Shown in pieces: positions 27,875-37,315 of a DNA stretch of 64,000 bases. Under the pieces are notes generated by a model. That model made no database searches and was not told the origin of the DNA. It saw only the letters and a list, made by a program, of their open reading frames with translations. Source of the stretch: Streptococcus halotolerans (lineage in GTDB: Bacteria; Bacillota; Bacilli; Lactobacillales; Streptococcaceae); the NCBI RefSeq assembly GCF_001598035.1, contig NZ_CP014835.1, forward strand, positions 620,001-684,000, in the 5' to 3' direction. Position 1 is the first letter of the stretch. Each line of letters begins with the position of its first letter. The translations under genes were made by a program, and so were the position numbers.

Positions 27875-28606
27875 ATGAAAAAACTAGTAGCCTGCATTGC
27901 CCTTGGTTTTCTCTTAATACTAGGAAACCACTCTACCGTCTTGGCTGATAAAGTCATTGACGGCGAGAAGACACGCACAGAGATTCACAAATGCCAAGAA
28001 TATCCTTATCAAAGTGTTGTTAGAGTGCAATACTTAAAAGATAAAAAAGAATATGGGACAGGTTTCTTTGTCGGAAGCCATCACTTAGTCACCAACAAAC
28101 ATGTTGTCAATGTGTCAAAAAAACCCTTAAAAGAAATTGTAGTTCGCATTACAGGGAAAGATGGAAAGCATTATGACTATCCCGTTAAGAAAATAATCCC
28201 TGCTAAAAAAGATAGCGATGATATGACTATCTTAGAAATTGGAGATAATCCAAAAGATAAGGGAACATTAGCTGCTATTACTCCCTTAAAAATGGCTAGT
28301 CCTAACACCATCAAATCCCTAAAAAAAGGAGACAAACTCAGTGCCATTGGCTACCCGGGGGACAAACCCTACGGAACCCTTTGGGAAAGTAAAGGAAAAC
28401 TGACCGAAATCGAACCAGATGGGAGTTTCTTAACTTTTGCTGCTCTAATCTATAGCGGCAATTCAGGATCACCACTTATCAATGAGAAAAATGAGTTAGT
28501 CGGACTCGTTAATGCTTCAACTGACGATAAAAAGAATCCTAAAACATTTGGATTTTTATTACGACCAGAATTACGAGACTTTTTAAAAACCACAATCAAA
28601 AAATAG
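27875..28606 (+). CDS. Secreted V8/Spl-like serine protease (S1B family)
   Basis: 243 aa with a signal peptide MKKLVACIALGFLLILG...VLA, likely cut after Ala24, giving a mature enzyme of about 219 aa. The chymotrypsin-fold triad is visible: His76 in LVTNKHVV, Asp116 in DSDDMTIL, and Ser197 in YSGNSGSPLIN. The motif GTGFFVG before the His strand and GYPGDKPYGT are typical of staphylococcal V8, Spl and exfoliative-type proteases. No membrane anchor or sortase motif, so it is released. No long propeptide; in V8/Spl enzymes the exact N-terminus controls activity. It lies between a two-component system and an FtsX-type ABC transporter. Confidence 0.88.
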   Translation: MKKLVACIALGFLLILGNHSTVLADKVIDGEKTRTEIHKCQEYPYQSVVRVQYLKDKKEYGTGFFVGSHHLVTNKHVVNVSKKPLKEIVVRITGKDGKHYDYPVKKIIPAKKDSDDMTILEIGDNPKDKGTLAAITPLKMASPNTIKSLKKGDKLSAIGYPGDKPYGTLWESKGKLTEIEPDGSFLTFAALIYSGNSGSPLINEKNELVGLVNASTDDKKNPKTFGFLLRPELRDFLKTTIKK

Positions 28607-28891
28607 ACTAGCTAATACATCAAAAAACAGCAGGAACATGAGATACTCTCGAATGTCTGGCAATGATTTATTATTACTAGCAAATGACAGTTAAGGCAAC
28701 CAAGCAGTAATCACTGCTGATATAACCATCTTAGAGGCTGAGATATTTATCTAGCCTCTTGTTGATAACCTTGACTTGTCTAGACAAAAAACTTCCTCTG
28801 CTAACTATCCAAGACATTAGCTTTTAAACTTTATTTTAACCATTCAATTACTCAATGTCCATCAACGCTATTAGATCACAAAGGAGAGTCT

Positions 28892-30163
28892 ATGAATGCT
28901 CTGACACGCGCAAAACTTTATTTAAAACGACATTATATCAAAACAGTCATATTAACGGGCTTGCTTTTGATTGTAAGCCTTTCTTTGACACTGCTCATCT
29001 CGCTTAACGCAGCGTTTAGTAAAGATATCCAAACGCTCTCACAAGCGCAATCGAAACGTTTTATGGTCACTAAGATAGACAACAGTCCTGAACATGCCAC
29101 AAACCCAGCTACTCGCCACACATTCCAAAAGGTCGCATCTCGCTATCACCTAAAAGCTAATCACTTAATCGCTGAAGTCGTAACAGTCACCGATAAACAC
29201 CACTCAAAGTCAAGGCCTTATAGCTTGATTAATCAGGAATTCTTGACAAAAGCTAAATTATTAAAATCGAAAACATTTTTGGCTACAGGAAGTTATTTAA
29301 AGGATACTGATGTCAATAAAGCTCTGGTTAGTCAGCGCTTTGCACAAAAATATCAATTAAAACAAGGAGAACATTTCACGATAAAAGGAGCAAATGGCTC
29401 CCAACACACCCTAACTGTAGCTGGAATATTTAAAGTATCCCAATCCCCTGTCACTAATCGGGAAAGTGATTCCCTAGATAACAATATCATCACAACACAA
29501 GCAACTCTGACAAAAGTCAACCCAAACTATACTTATCAAACCAGTTACTATGAAGCCTCAACGAAGACAGAGGCTATGCAAGCACAGACTGATCTACAAA
29601 CTCGAAAAAATGTTGCTAAAGAATATCAATTAAAAAAAGATGCCAGTCTTCAAGCGCAGTTGAAAGGATTGAAAAGCCAACAAAGACTGTTTCAACTAAT
29701 CTTCTGGGGAACTCTTGTTCTTAGCACCTTAATTCTTGCTTTCTTTCTCAATCTATGGATGAAGAGTAGACAACTTGAAATCGGTATTTTACAATCACTT
29801 GGAAAAAGTCGAGGCGACATCTTGCTACAATATATTCTAGAAATCTTCATTGTAGCTACGATCTCAATAGTGGTTGCCTTACTAATCAACGGTCTCCTAC
29901 TGCCCTCCATAAGTGATAGCTTACGCCATGATCTGTTAAGCGCTAGCTATGAAAATACCGATAATGCTGAACTCATGCCTATCGCTTTTCTAGCGAATCA
30001 TCTCAATCTGGAGCAGCTGGTTCAGCATACCACTAGCTTAACAGTGACCGATATTAGCTATAGTATTGTTACCAACTTATCCTTAGCTGTTGGAGCTGTC
30101 TTCCTAGCTTGTTCTTCACTGCTAAGATATTCACCAAAGAAACTCTTTGCCATGATGTCTTAA
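28892..30163 (+). CDS. FtsX-type ABC transporter permease, first subunit
   Basis: 423 aa. One N-terminal membrane segment (about residues 18-40), a large extracellular domain (about 45-260), then three membrane segments near 267-290, 315-335 and 388-408. This is the MacB/FtsX layout. The C-terminal half holds LWMKSRQLEIGILQSLGKSR, a conserved coupling motif. RBS AAAGGAG. Forms a pair with the next gene. Pneumococcal Vex1/Vex3 have a similar size and layout; this is a comparison, not an assignment. Confidence 0.85.
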   Translation: MNALTRAKLYLKRHYIKTVILTGLLLIVSLSLTLLISLNAAFSKDIQTLSQAQSKRFMVTKIDNSPEHATNPATRHTFQKVASRYHLKANHLIAEVVTVTDKHHSKSRPYSLINQEFLTKAKLLKSKTFLATGSYLKDTDVNKALVSQRFAQKYQLKQGEHFTIKGANGSQHTLTVAGIFKVSQSPVTNRESDSLDNNIITTQATLTKVNPNYTYQTSYYEASTKTEAMQAQTDLQTRKNVAKEYQLKKDASLQAQLKGLKSQQRLFQLIFWGTLVLSTLILAFFLNLWMKSRQLEIGILQSLGKSRGDILLQYILEIFIVATISIVVALLINGLLLPSISDSLRHDLLSASYENTDNAELMPIAFLANHLNLEQLVQHTTSLTVTDISYSIVTNLSLAVGAVFLACSSLLRYSPKKLFAMMS

Positions 30164-30197
30164 ACATCACATCACCCATTAAAACGAAGGAGTAATC

Positions 30198-31565
30198 ATG
30201 TCATTTTTTACCAGAGCTATTTATTATTTGTATCGAAAAAGAGCAAAAACACTGATCAACTTTTTACTTTTTAGCGTTATTGCCAGTTTTCTAATCGCCA
30301 TCTTTAGCTTGTCATCATCGATGTCAGGAGCAGTCGTCAAAAAGCATAACCTCACTCAGACCATAACCCTATCAGCTAGTAATATTTTTGTCGGAGATGG
30401 TTATGGTTCCGGAGAACTTTCTGAAAAAGCTATTCAAAAAATAGCCAGTTATCCTGAAGTCAAAAGTTTTGTGCCGTCTGTATCATCCTTTGCTAGTTTA
30501 GAAGATGCTAAACTAGTCCCTATCGGAACCACCGAAGGCGATTATCGAAGAAAGGATATTGCGACTGCCTTAACCGTCGAAGGTATTTCAAATAGCCATA
30601 AAGATAATCGTTTTACAACAAGTATGTTGAAACTCAAAAGCGGACGCCATCTAAAACCTAATGATCACTATAAGGTCTTAGTTCATGAAGACTTTGCCAA
30701 ACACAATAATCTTAAAGTTGGTGATCATCTAACTTTGGGACGTGATCCCGTTCGCTATATCGGCAAAGATAAAACACCTTTAAAAGCTGAAATTGTCGGT
30801 ATTTTTAGTGGGAAAACCTTCAATAAACCCAATTATAATGATGAGCTAGTTTCTAACACCTTACTATCTGACACCAGTCTAGCCAGTGACTTATTCGGCT
30901 TCCCTAAAGGAAAAACACTTTATAGTGAAGCAACTTATAGCTTAAAAAAATCAGTCAATGCTAAAGAATTTATCGCTAAGGTGAAACAGGATGTTGACGA
31001 CGTCAATTGGCAAAACTACCAACTGACTGAGCAAAACCCTGCTTTAAAATCTTACAATCGTAGTATCAGCCTCCTTCAAAAAACGGTAAAACGTTTAGTG
31101 ATTGTAACCATTATTGCCAGTGCTATATTGGTTATCCTACTACTAACCTTTAATGTACATAATCGTTTACGTGAATGCGGTGTCTTATTAGCTCTTGGAA
31201 AATCTAAGGTCGATATTGTTAGCCAATATATCGTTGAAAACCTTCTGCTTGCCATTCCATCATTTATCGTTGCTAGTCTTGTTGGAAAAACATTAGGACA
31301 ATTATTAGCTAACCAGACCGTGGACTCTGTTGCTCATACCGTCAGAGAAGAAGTTATGAAGCAATTAGGCGGTTATACCTTGGGTGCTGACAGTCAGACT
31401 GACCTTATCATGCAAACTGTCAAGCACTTCCAAGTCCATCTAAGCTCTAATGAGCTAATCAGTATGATGGCTATCAGCAGTGGCTTGATTGTTATCGGTA
31501 TTATCGTAGCAAGCTTACCAGTTATCCTACTAAAACCAAAAGATATTTTAACTAAGATTTCATAA
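30198..31565 (+). CDS. FtsX-type ABC transporter permease, second subunit
   Basis: 455 aa with the same layout: N-terminal membrane segment (about 18-40), extracellular domain to about 300, three C-terminal membrane segments. NVHNRLRECGVLLALGKSK is the coupling motif. The start FFTRAIYYLYRKRAKTLINF resembles the first permease, so the pair likely arose by duplication. RBS AAGGAG. It is 34 nt after the first permease and 10 nt before the ATPase gene. Confidence 0.85.
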   Translation: MSFFTRAIYYLYRKRAKTLINFLLFSVIASFLIAIFSLSSSMSGAVVKKHNLTQTITLSASNIFVGDGYGSGELSEKAIQKIASYPEVKSFVPSVSSFASLEDAKLVPIGTTEGDYRRKDIATALTVEGISNSHKDNRFTTSMLKLKSGRHLKPNDHYKVLVHEDFAKHNNLKVGDHLTLGRDPVRYIGKDKTPLKAEIVGIFSGKTFNKPNYNDELVSNTLLSDTSLASDLFGFPKGKTLYSEATYSLKKSVNAKEFIAKVKQDVDDVNWQNYQLTEQNPALKSYNRSISLLQKTVKRLVIVTIIASAILVILLLTFNVHNRLRECGVLLALGKSKVDIVSQYIVENLLLAIPSFIVASLVGKTLGQLLANQTVDSVAHTVREEVMKQLGGYTLGADSQTDLIMQTVKHFQVHLSSNELISMMAISSGLIVIGIIVASLPVILLKPKDILTKIS

Positions 31566-31575
31566 GGAGACAGAC

Positions 31576-32208
31576 ATGCTAACCATTAACCATTTATCCT
31601 ATACTTATGACGGTATCAACCAGCAACAGGTATTCAAAGATTTAAATTACGATTTTGAAAAAGGCACCTTTTATTCTATTGTTGGCCATTCAGGCACAGG
31701 TAAGACGACCCTACTCTCACTCTTAGCAGGACTAGATAAACCAACTTCAGGTCAAGTCTTGATAGAAGGAAAAGATTTAAAGGACATCGGCTACGCTAAC
31801 TACCGTCGTCATCATGTCTCCTTAGTCTTTCAAAATTATAATCTCCTAGATTATCTAACCCCTTTGGAAAATATCAGACTCGTTAATAAAAAAGCAAAGG
31901 CTGAAGTTTTACTTGATTTAGGTCTGTCGAAAGAACAAATTAATCGAAATATCTTACAGCTCTCTGGGGGTCAACAACAACGTGTCGCCATTGCCCGATC
32001 TCTTGTTTCAGGAGCTAAGGTCATGCTGTTAGATGAACCTACTGGTAACTTGGATGAAGAAATTGCCATTGACATCGTTCAAAACCTCAAAGACATCGCT
32101 CATCATGAAGACAAATGTGTCATCATGGTTACACATAGCAAGGCACTAGCCAAAATGGCTGACGTTCAACTAACCTTGAGAAATGGTCATTTAGAACAGC
32201 TTCGCTAA
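31576..32208 (+). CDS. ABC transporter ATP-binding protein (MacB/LolD type)
   Basis: 210 aa. Walker A GHSGTGKTTL, Q-loop VFQNYNLLDYLTP, signature LSGGQQQRVAIARSL, Walker B VMLLDEPTGNLDEE and switch His in MVTHSKA are all intact. It drives the two FtsX-type permeases. Such mechanotransmission exporters usually handle peptides or lipids at the outer membrane face rather than pumping small solutes. Confidence 0.92.
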   Translation: MLTINHLSYTYDGINQQQVFKDLNYDFEKGTFYSIVGHSGTGKTTLLSLLAGLDKPTSGQVLIEGKDLKDIGYANYRRHHVSLVFQNYNLLDYLTPLENIRLVNKKAKAEVLLDLGLSKEQINRNILQLSGGQQQRVAIARSLVSGAKVMLLDEPTGNLDEEIAIDIVQNLKDIAHHEDKCVIMVTHSKALAKMADVQLTLRNGHLEQLR

Positions 32209-32558
32209 ATAGGATATTATATTTAGCAACATTCAGAAATAGCCTTATCCTAGTGTTGGGACAAAAGACTCACTCCTTGCCAACTAAAATCGTTTGTACA
32301 CAGAGACTGGGTGCCCGCTAGTTTTGAATTTGAGTGAGTATTAAACTAATTTAGACAAACAGTGCTGACATCTGTCATCAAGTCCCCAAGGAGTAAACCA
32401 TTACTTTCTTGGTTATAGAGAACCATCATGACAGAGCTGTTGAGCATATTCTAATATGAATAAAGGTTAAGCGCTATCGACTTAAAAAGACAGCTTTTGG
32501 CTATGGCGCATAATTTTCAAGTTGGAAATCTATGGTTATCTATTAACAAATAACAAAA
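32209..32558. other. Spacer after the ABC operon
   Basis: 350 nt with no recognised gene, up to the bidirectional terminator. Confidence 0.4.
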
Positions 32559-32604
32559 AAATCCATCAAAGTAGTAGAAAGATCGTAACTACTTTGATGG
32601 ATTT
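32559..32604. terminator. Bidirectional terminator
   Basis: Perfect 17-bp stem: AAATCCATCAAAGTAGT (32559-32575) with ACTACTTTGATGGATTT (32588-32604), A/T runs on both sides. Serves the plus-strand ABC operon and the minus-strand GST/MFS unit. Confidence 0.85.
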
Positions 32605-32662
32605 TCTAATTATCACTGTCTGAAAACACATTTCTTATAAGCATCTGTGTCAATCTACTTGA

Positions 32663-33277
32663 CTAAGTAAAACTCCAACTTCTATCCAATTCTGGATAAG
32701 TATCAGTCATCTTCCGATTCCAATCGATTAGTTTTGGAAATTCTTCTTGTAAAGAAATATCAAGGTAGTTCTGTCGCAATATCCACCAATCAATAACTGC
32801 TACAGCTGTTATTGTCCCAATATTTAAAGAGAAAGGTTGAGAAAAGATAATCTCTTCTAATTGTTGAAAACTTGCTCTACAACGGTCAGTATATTGTTTA
32901 TGGCGTTCATTCCACCAGTATTCTGAAGGACGATTTAGACGTTCAACTAACATAGGCATAGCATTTTCCAAAATACCATCTGCAAGACTATGCAACGCTA
33001 GAATCTCATAACGATGAAAATCTGTCGGAATGAATTTATCTTTGTCACTCAAACTATCTAAATAATCAACTATCGTGTAGGATCCATAAAGCCAAATCCC
33101 CTCCTTGGTCCTCAGAGCAGGAACACGCCCCAATGGATTATCTTGGTTATGTGGTGCTTGTGCATCAAAAGCTACTGTCGTTAAGGCGAATTCTATTTGT
33201 TCTTCTAAATGATGATGATAGATAGTAACCAGCACTTTTCGAGAAAATGGACTAGTTTTCGAATACCATAATTTCAT
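32663..33277 (-). CDS. Glutathione S-transferase-like protein
   Basis: About 204 aa. The thioredoxin-like N-terminal domain starts MKLWYSKTSPFSRKVLVTIY, with a Ser-Pro-Phe-Ser in the active-site position, and continues to NPLGRVPALRTKEG and a cis-Pro region. The C-terminal domain is helical. The substrate is unknown. Start ATG 33277 because AAGGAG lies 7 nt before it. Last gene of the accessory minus-strand set, 78 nt after the MFS gene. Streptococci vary in glutathione use, so the thiol partner cannot be stated. Confidence 0.75.
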   Translation of the reverse strand: MKLWYSKTSPFSRKVLVTIYHHHLEEQIEFALTTVAFDAQAPHNQDNPLGRVPALRTKEGIWLYGSYTIVDYLDSLSDKDKFIPTDFHRYEILALHSLADGILENAMPMLVERLNRPSEYWWNERHKQYTDRCRASFQQLEEIIFSQPFSLNIGTITAVAVIDWWILRQNYLDISLQEEFPKLIDWNRKMTDTYPELDRSWSFT

Positions 33278-33355
33278 TTTGGACTCCTTCACTTGAAAAA
33301 TTTTTTAATAATCAGATATTACTTTAAAAATAATCTTTTTGGCATTAACATTATA

Positions 33356-34528
33356 TTATTTGTTCTTTGATAAAAATATTTGTAGTCCTTTTGTCATAAG
33401 GATTAGACCGACAAATCCAATAGCTGAAATACGCATAATGCTATCTGGTTGACCATCTGTAAGAAGAGTCCCTAAGCCATTCATTACTACTGGAGATAGG
33501 AAAACGCCCATGTTTATACTCAACAAAGCTACTGTTGTTGCTAAATTGACGGAATCTCTATCTGCAACTTCACTAATCCAGTTATACCCAAAAGGAACTG
33601 CTAAACCAAAACCAATGCCATTGATAATTCCTGCGACATAAATCAAAGCTAAGCTATTAGTAAACGACATGGTACCAAAGCCGAAAGCTAAGCATAATAA
33701 ACTAAGTGGATACAAATTTTGTCCAATTTTATTTTTCAAAAAACCATATCCAAGTGAAACTGGGATTCCAATCAAGGTAAATATACCATAAATGGTTGAA
33801 GCATCACCTGCAGTTCCTATTCCTTTACTAACAACAAGTTGTGGCATCTTATAGCTCATTGGCACTAGGATGACAAAGAAACAGAATAATATTACAGCAA
33901 TTAGTAAAACAGGTAAGCTTAGTTTTTGCTTCGTTGCTACTTTTTCTTTTTGAAACTCTTGTTTTACCACTTGTTTTGTATCAGATGGAACAAATAAGCC
34001 AAATAGAACAATAGCGGGTATCGCAAGGAAGTAGATTGAAAAGGCCGCTTGCCAACCAAATGTCAATAAATAGCCAAGTGCAAGTGAGCACACACCGCTA
34101 CCAACACTTCCCATAGCATTCTGAAAACCAAGCATGGTTGACAACTCATTGCCTTCAAAGTAATCAGCAATCATACTTACTGCTAAAGAGGCAAATAAAC
34201 CTATTCCAATTCCCAACAATACCCTAGATATCAGAATCGGAAAATAGCTTGTAGCAAACATTGGAAAGACACCACTAACCAGAGCCAATATCAGACCAAT
34301 CATAACAGTGGTTTTCTTATTCGTCATTCGAATGAGCAAGGGACTTACTAAAAGACCAAATAGCATACCAAAATTGGGAATCGTCCCCAAGGTTTCAATA
34401 GCTGCTGAACTTTCATTTGGAAATGATTCATACATAGCTGGAAAAGCTGCAGAAACTGCTTGGGCTAAAGCAGATAATAAAGAGATTGAAAGAAGTGATA
34501 TTTTAAATAATGAAGAGTTCTTTTTCAT
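33356..34528 (-). CDS. MFS transporter
   Basis: 390 aa, about 12 hydrophobic segments. An MFS motif-A-like stretch LLIRMTNKKTTVMIG follows the second segment. ILISRVLLGIGIGLFASLAV marks segment 4. Probably an exporter, since such small 12-TM members often are; substrate unknown. RBS AGGAG. 18 nt downstream of the beta-lactamase-fold hydrolase and probably co-transcribed with it. Confidence 0.85.
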   Translation of the reverse strand: MKKNSSLFKISLLSISLLSALAQAVSAAFPAMYESFPNESSAAIETLGTIPNFGMLFGLLVSPLLIRMTNKKTTVMIGLILALVSGVFPMFATSYFPILISRVLLGIGIGLFASLAVSMIADYFEGNELSTMLGFQNAMGSVGSGVCSLALGYLLTFGWQAAFSIYFLAIPAIVLFGLFVPSDTKQVVKQEFQKEKVATKQKLSLPVLLIAVILFCFFVILVPMSYKMPQLVVSKGIGTAGDASTIYGIFTLIGIPVSLGYGFLKNKIGQNLYPLSLLCLAFGFGTMSFTNSLALIYVAGIINGIGFGLAVPFGYNWISEVADRDSVNLATTVALLSINMGVFLSPVVMNGLGTLLTDGQPDSIMRISAIGFVGLILMTKGLQIFLSKNK

Positions 34529-34546
34529 TGTTTTTTCTCCTAGTAA

Positions 34547-35740
34547 TTATTGAAAGATTGTTCGATAAATGTTTCGTCTAAGAATCGGTTCAGCTGCATG
34601 TAAATCCTGCATCATAAATACAACAGAAATATTGTCAATTGGATCAATCACTACAAAGTTTCCGCCAGCACCATCCCAACCAAATTCTCCAACATTTCCA
34701 TCAACACCAAGTACTTTAGCTTCATCTGGATGAGTCAGAATTCTTAATAAGTTATGATAGGAATAACCTGGAATTCCGTTGCCGACCGCCTTTTCGTGTA
34801 CCGCTGAATAGAATGCACCTTCAGTTGGCAATTGAGTCATTTCTTTAATGGTATCTTCCTGAAGTAGTTGACCTTCAGCGTATCTACCAAAATTCAGCAG
34901 ACATTGGGCTAATTGACTAAAATCTTGAGTTGTCGAATACAAACCGCCTCCACCAGATAAGAATTGAGGCTCTACGGTATTAACATCATACACAAAGGGC
35001 AATGTTAAATAGTCAGTCACATCTGTCTCGAGCGCTTTTCTGTCAAATGTATCAACATATTGGAACTCAGGATGACGTCTAGTAATCGCGCTTATTCGGT
35101 CTAATTTTTTCTCAGGAACGAAAAATCCTGTGTCATACATACCTAACGGTTGAAAAATGTGTTCTTCAAAAAACTGACTTAATGTTTGACCAGTGACAAC
35201 TTCAATGACTCCACCTAGAATATCTGCTGAGATACCATAGCTCCACTCTGTCCCTGCTTCGAATTCCCCAGGAACAGCTGCTACCAAATTCATGAGTTCT
35301 TTGGTTGAATACCTTGTTCCATTCCTCATTTTTAACACTATTTCTTGTTCAAATTCTTTCATTCTAATAGCACTTTGTGAATCTTCCCCAGGATAAGGCA
35401 TACCAGACGTCATATTCAATAAATCTTTGATTGTAATCTTTCTACCAAGAGCTAACTCTCCATTCTTATTGTAAAAAACATGGTTTTCAAATGCAGGTAA
35501 ATAGTCTGCTAGACAATCTGTTATCCGCAATCTTCCTTCCTCAATGAGCTTGTAAATAGCTACAGCTGTCACTACCTTGGTCATAGAATAGATCCGATAG
35601 ATACTATCTCGTTTATCTTGACCGAAACCTGCATTTAGAACCGTTTCCCCATCTTTTACAATATGAATGGCTGCGCCTGTGATAACCTGATTATCAACCG
35701 CATCTTGAATATGTCGTTGAATAATTTCCCATTTTGTCAT
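34547..35740 (-). CDS. Beta-lactamase-fold serine hydrolase (class C/EstB type)
   Basis: 397 aa. Catalytic S-x-x-K is YSMTK (Ser52, Lys55). The second motif is YS in EWSYGISADILGG, and the third region WDGAGGNFVVID is a W-x-G variant of the K-T-G motif. No signal peptide, so cytosolic; an esterase or peptidase-like hydrolase is more likely than a beta-lactamase. RBS AAGGAG before ATG 35740. Its promoter region carries cre-like boxes. Confidence 0.85.
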   Translation of the reverse strand: MTKWEIIQRHIQDAVDNQVITGAAIHIVKDGETVLNAGFGQDKRDSIYRIYSMTKVVTAVAIYKLIEEGRLRITDCLADYLPAFENHVFYNKNGELALGRKITIKDLLNMTSGMPYPGEDSQSAIRMKEFEQEIVLKMRNGTRYSTKELMNLVAAVPGEFEAGTEWSYGISADILGGVIEVVTGQTLSQFFEEHIFQPLGMYDTGFFVPEKKLDRISAITRRHPEFQYVDTFDRKALETDVTDYLTLPFVYDVNTVEPQFLSGGGGLYSTTQDFSQLAQCLLNFGRYAEGQLLQEDTIKEMTQLPTEGAFYSAVHEKAVGNGIPGYSYHNLLRILTHPDEAKVLGVDGNVGEFGWDGAGGNFVVIDPIDNISVVFMMQDLHAAEPILRRNIYRTIFQ

Positions 35741-35755
35741 CTATAAGACTCCTTC

Positions 35756-35792
35756 TGTAAACGTTTTTATATTCTATATTGTAAGCGTTTAA
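35756..35792 (-). promoter_or_regulatory. Tandem cre-like boxes before the hydrolase-MFS unit
   Basis: TGTAAACGTTTTTA (35756-35769) and TTGTAAGCGTTTAA (35779-35792) partly match the CcpA consensus TGNAARCGNWWNCA. The second overlaps a possible promoter TTCAAA-17-TATAGA. Each box is imperfect. Confidence 0.4.
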
Positions 35793-35860
35793 TGTTTTGA
35801 ATACAGGGCGTTTTCACAGGAAAATTGGGCGCGCAGTCCGATATAGGTATTAGAAATAAT

Positions 35861-35893
35861 AAAAAATCACCTTTTCTCTAAGAAAAGATGATT
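35861..35893 (-). terminator. Terminator after the AraC-side transcript
   Basis: AATCA-CTTTTCT (35865-35877) with AGAAAAG-TGATT (35881-35893), one mismatch, T run on the minus side. Confidence 0.6.
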
Positions 35894-36025
35894 GAACTTT
35901 ACATTAATGATGGTAGACTAGTTTCTCTTCCTTTAACTATGATTAGGTTAGCCCAGTGAGTAATTCACCGCCAACATAGTTTTCTAAACATGCGAAAAAG
36001 AGATTGGATAAAAGTCTCATAAAAG

Positions 36026-36439
36026 TCATTCACGCAATTGCCCAACCATTGACAAAAATGCTAATGAAAAAGAGACAAAATTCGCAATAACATGTCCAAA
36101 TCCCAAGAAAGCAAAAACGTAGATGTTAAAAATAATGACAGGAACTTTTCCGCCATCATCTTTCATCTGAAGACAGACAATCATAGCTCGCTGTATTGTT
36201 AAAACTTCTAGCTCTGCATCATATAAAATATCATTATAAGGTAATCGCTAAACATAAATGCATAAAAGAATTTACCACATATTTGCCTGCACTATTTCGA
36301 GATAGGTCTTCTTTTATTCAATAGGATGATGTACTAACTTTTCAATGAGCGTACTTGTCAATGCCATAAAATGTCCTAGAGTTTTTCTATGCTCCAGAGC
36401 ACAGCCCTCTAATGTTTCTGCCATAGATACTGTCGTCAT
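36026..36439 (-). pseudogene. Broken membrane protein gene next to the AraC regulator
   Basis: One frame of 138 codons from ATG 36439 to TGA 36026 with three internal stops. The readable parts are MTTVSMAETLEGCALEHRKT, ILYDAELEVLTIQRAMIVCL and, near the end, a hydrophobic run PVIIFNIYVFAFLGFGHVIA. It starts 12 nt after the AraC stop. I do not recognise the family. A read-through or recoding explanation is unlikely, since the early part also lacks a clear RBS. Confidence 0.45.
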
Positions 36440-36451
36440 TATTTGAGATAC

Positions 36452-37315
36452 TCAATCCGATACTTTGCTAAATGCTCGAAATTCTTTCGCTGTCAAACCA
36501 AAATGCTGGACAAGTTGTCTGTTCATTGTTCTCAATCCAGAGAAACCATGTCGTTGAGCAATTTCTGTCTGCGTTAGAGAAAGATTGAGTAAATCTTTTC
36601 TAGCTTTTTGACAACGGATAAATGAAACATATTCCCCCAAGGTCATCCCTAAATTTTCTTTTAGCATTTGAGCAGTATATCCTCTGGAGAGATGCAACAG
36701 CCGAGCAATATCTTCAAGCGAGATGTCACTATTATAATAACTATCTACATAATCTATAACAGCGTGAATTCGTTCAACCATCTCATTACTTAACGCAATT
36801 TTTGACAAGGGAATCTTTGTTGTGAAGAAATTTTTTAAGAGAATATGTAAAATTTCTAAGATAATGATATGAACGTCTAATCGATAGAGTTCGCCGTTGT
36901 CCTTATGAAGAGAATACAGTTTTTCCATACGTGGAAAGAGTTCTATTTGATAAACATCCCATTGCTCTTTCGTAAAACTTTCTTGAGCATTCAGGATAAA
37001 ACTTCCTTTTTCAATATCAGGATATAAGCTTTTAACAAAATGAAAGGGATATTGTATAGATACAGCGCGTCTTTTTCCAATTGAAGTTAGACTTTGATTG
37101 AAATGAGGAGACATACTATTCGCCATCCAAATTCGTCCCGTTTTCGCTTCAAACGTCTCTCCAGCAACTCCTATCTTACTCAAAGGCCACTCGAGCATGG
37201 CATTTACTTCTATTGATCTATGCCAGTGAGGGGGAGTATTCGCTGGCATCTGTTCGTTATGAATAATGATCTTAACTGGTAGAAAATCATCTGCCATGAT
37301 TGCTTCGTGCTTCAT
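36452..37315 (-). CDS. AraC-family regulator with N-terminal cupin
   Basis: 287 aa. The N-terminal cupin-like region has PPHWHRSIEVNAML. The C-terminal double HTH has ISLEDIARLLHLSRGYTAQM followed by LGMTLGEYVSFIRCQKARKD, and the second helix-turn-helix LTQTEIAQRHGFSGLRTMN. RBS AAGGAGG before ATG 37315. By position it probably responds to a small ligand and acts on the hydrolase-MFS-GST genes; this is inference. Confidence 0.88.
   Translation of the reverse strand: MKHEAIMADDFLPVKIIIHNEQMPANTPPHWHRSIEVNAMLEWPLSKIGVAGETFEAKTGRIWMANSMSPHFNQSLTSIGKRRAVSIQYPFHFVKSLYPDIEKGSFILNAQESFTKEQWDVYQIELFPRMEKLYSLHKDNGELYRLDVHIIILEILHILLKNFFTTKIPLSKIALSNEMVERIHAVIDYVDSYYNSDISLEDIARLLHLSRGYTAQMLKENLGMTLGEYVSFIRCQKARKDLLNLSLTQTEIAQRHGFSGLRTMNRQLVQHFGLTAKEFRAFSKVSD

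Noticed and set aside
36026..36439. Stop-codon readthrough or recoding in the three-stop frame
   Set aside because: Three different stops and no recoding signal; pseudogene decay is simpler.
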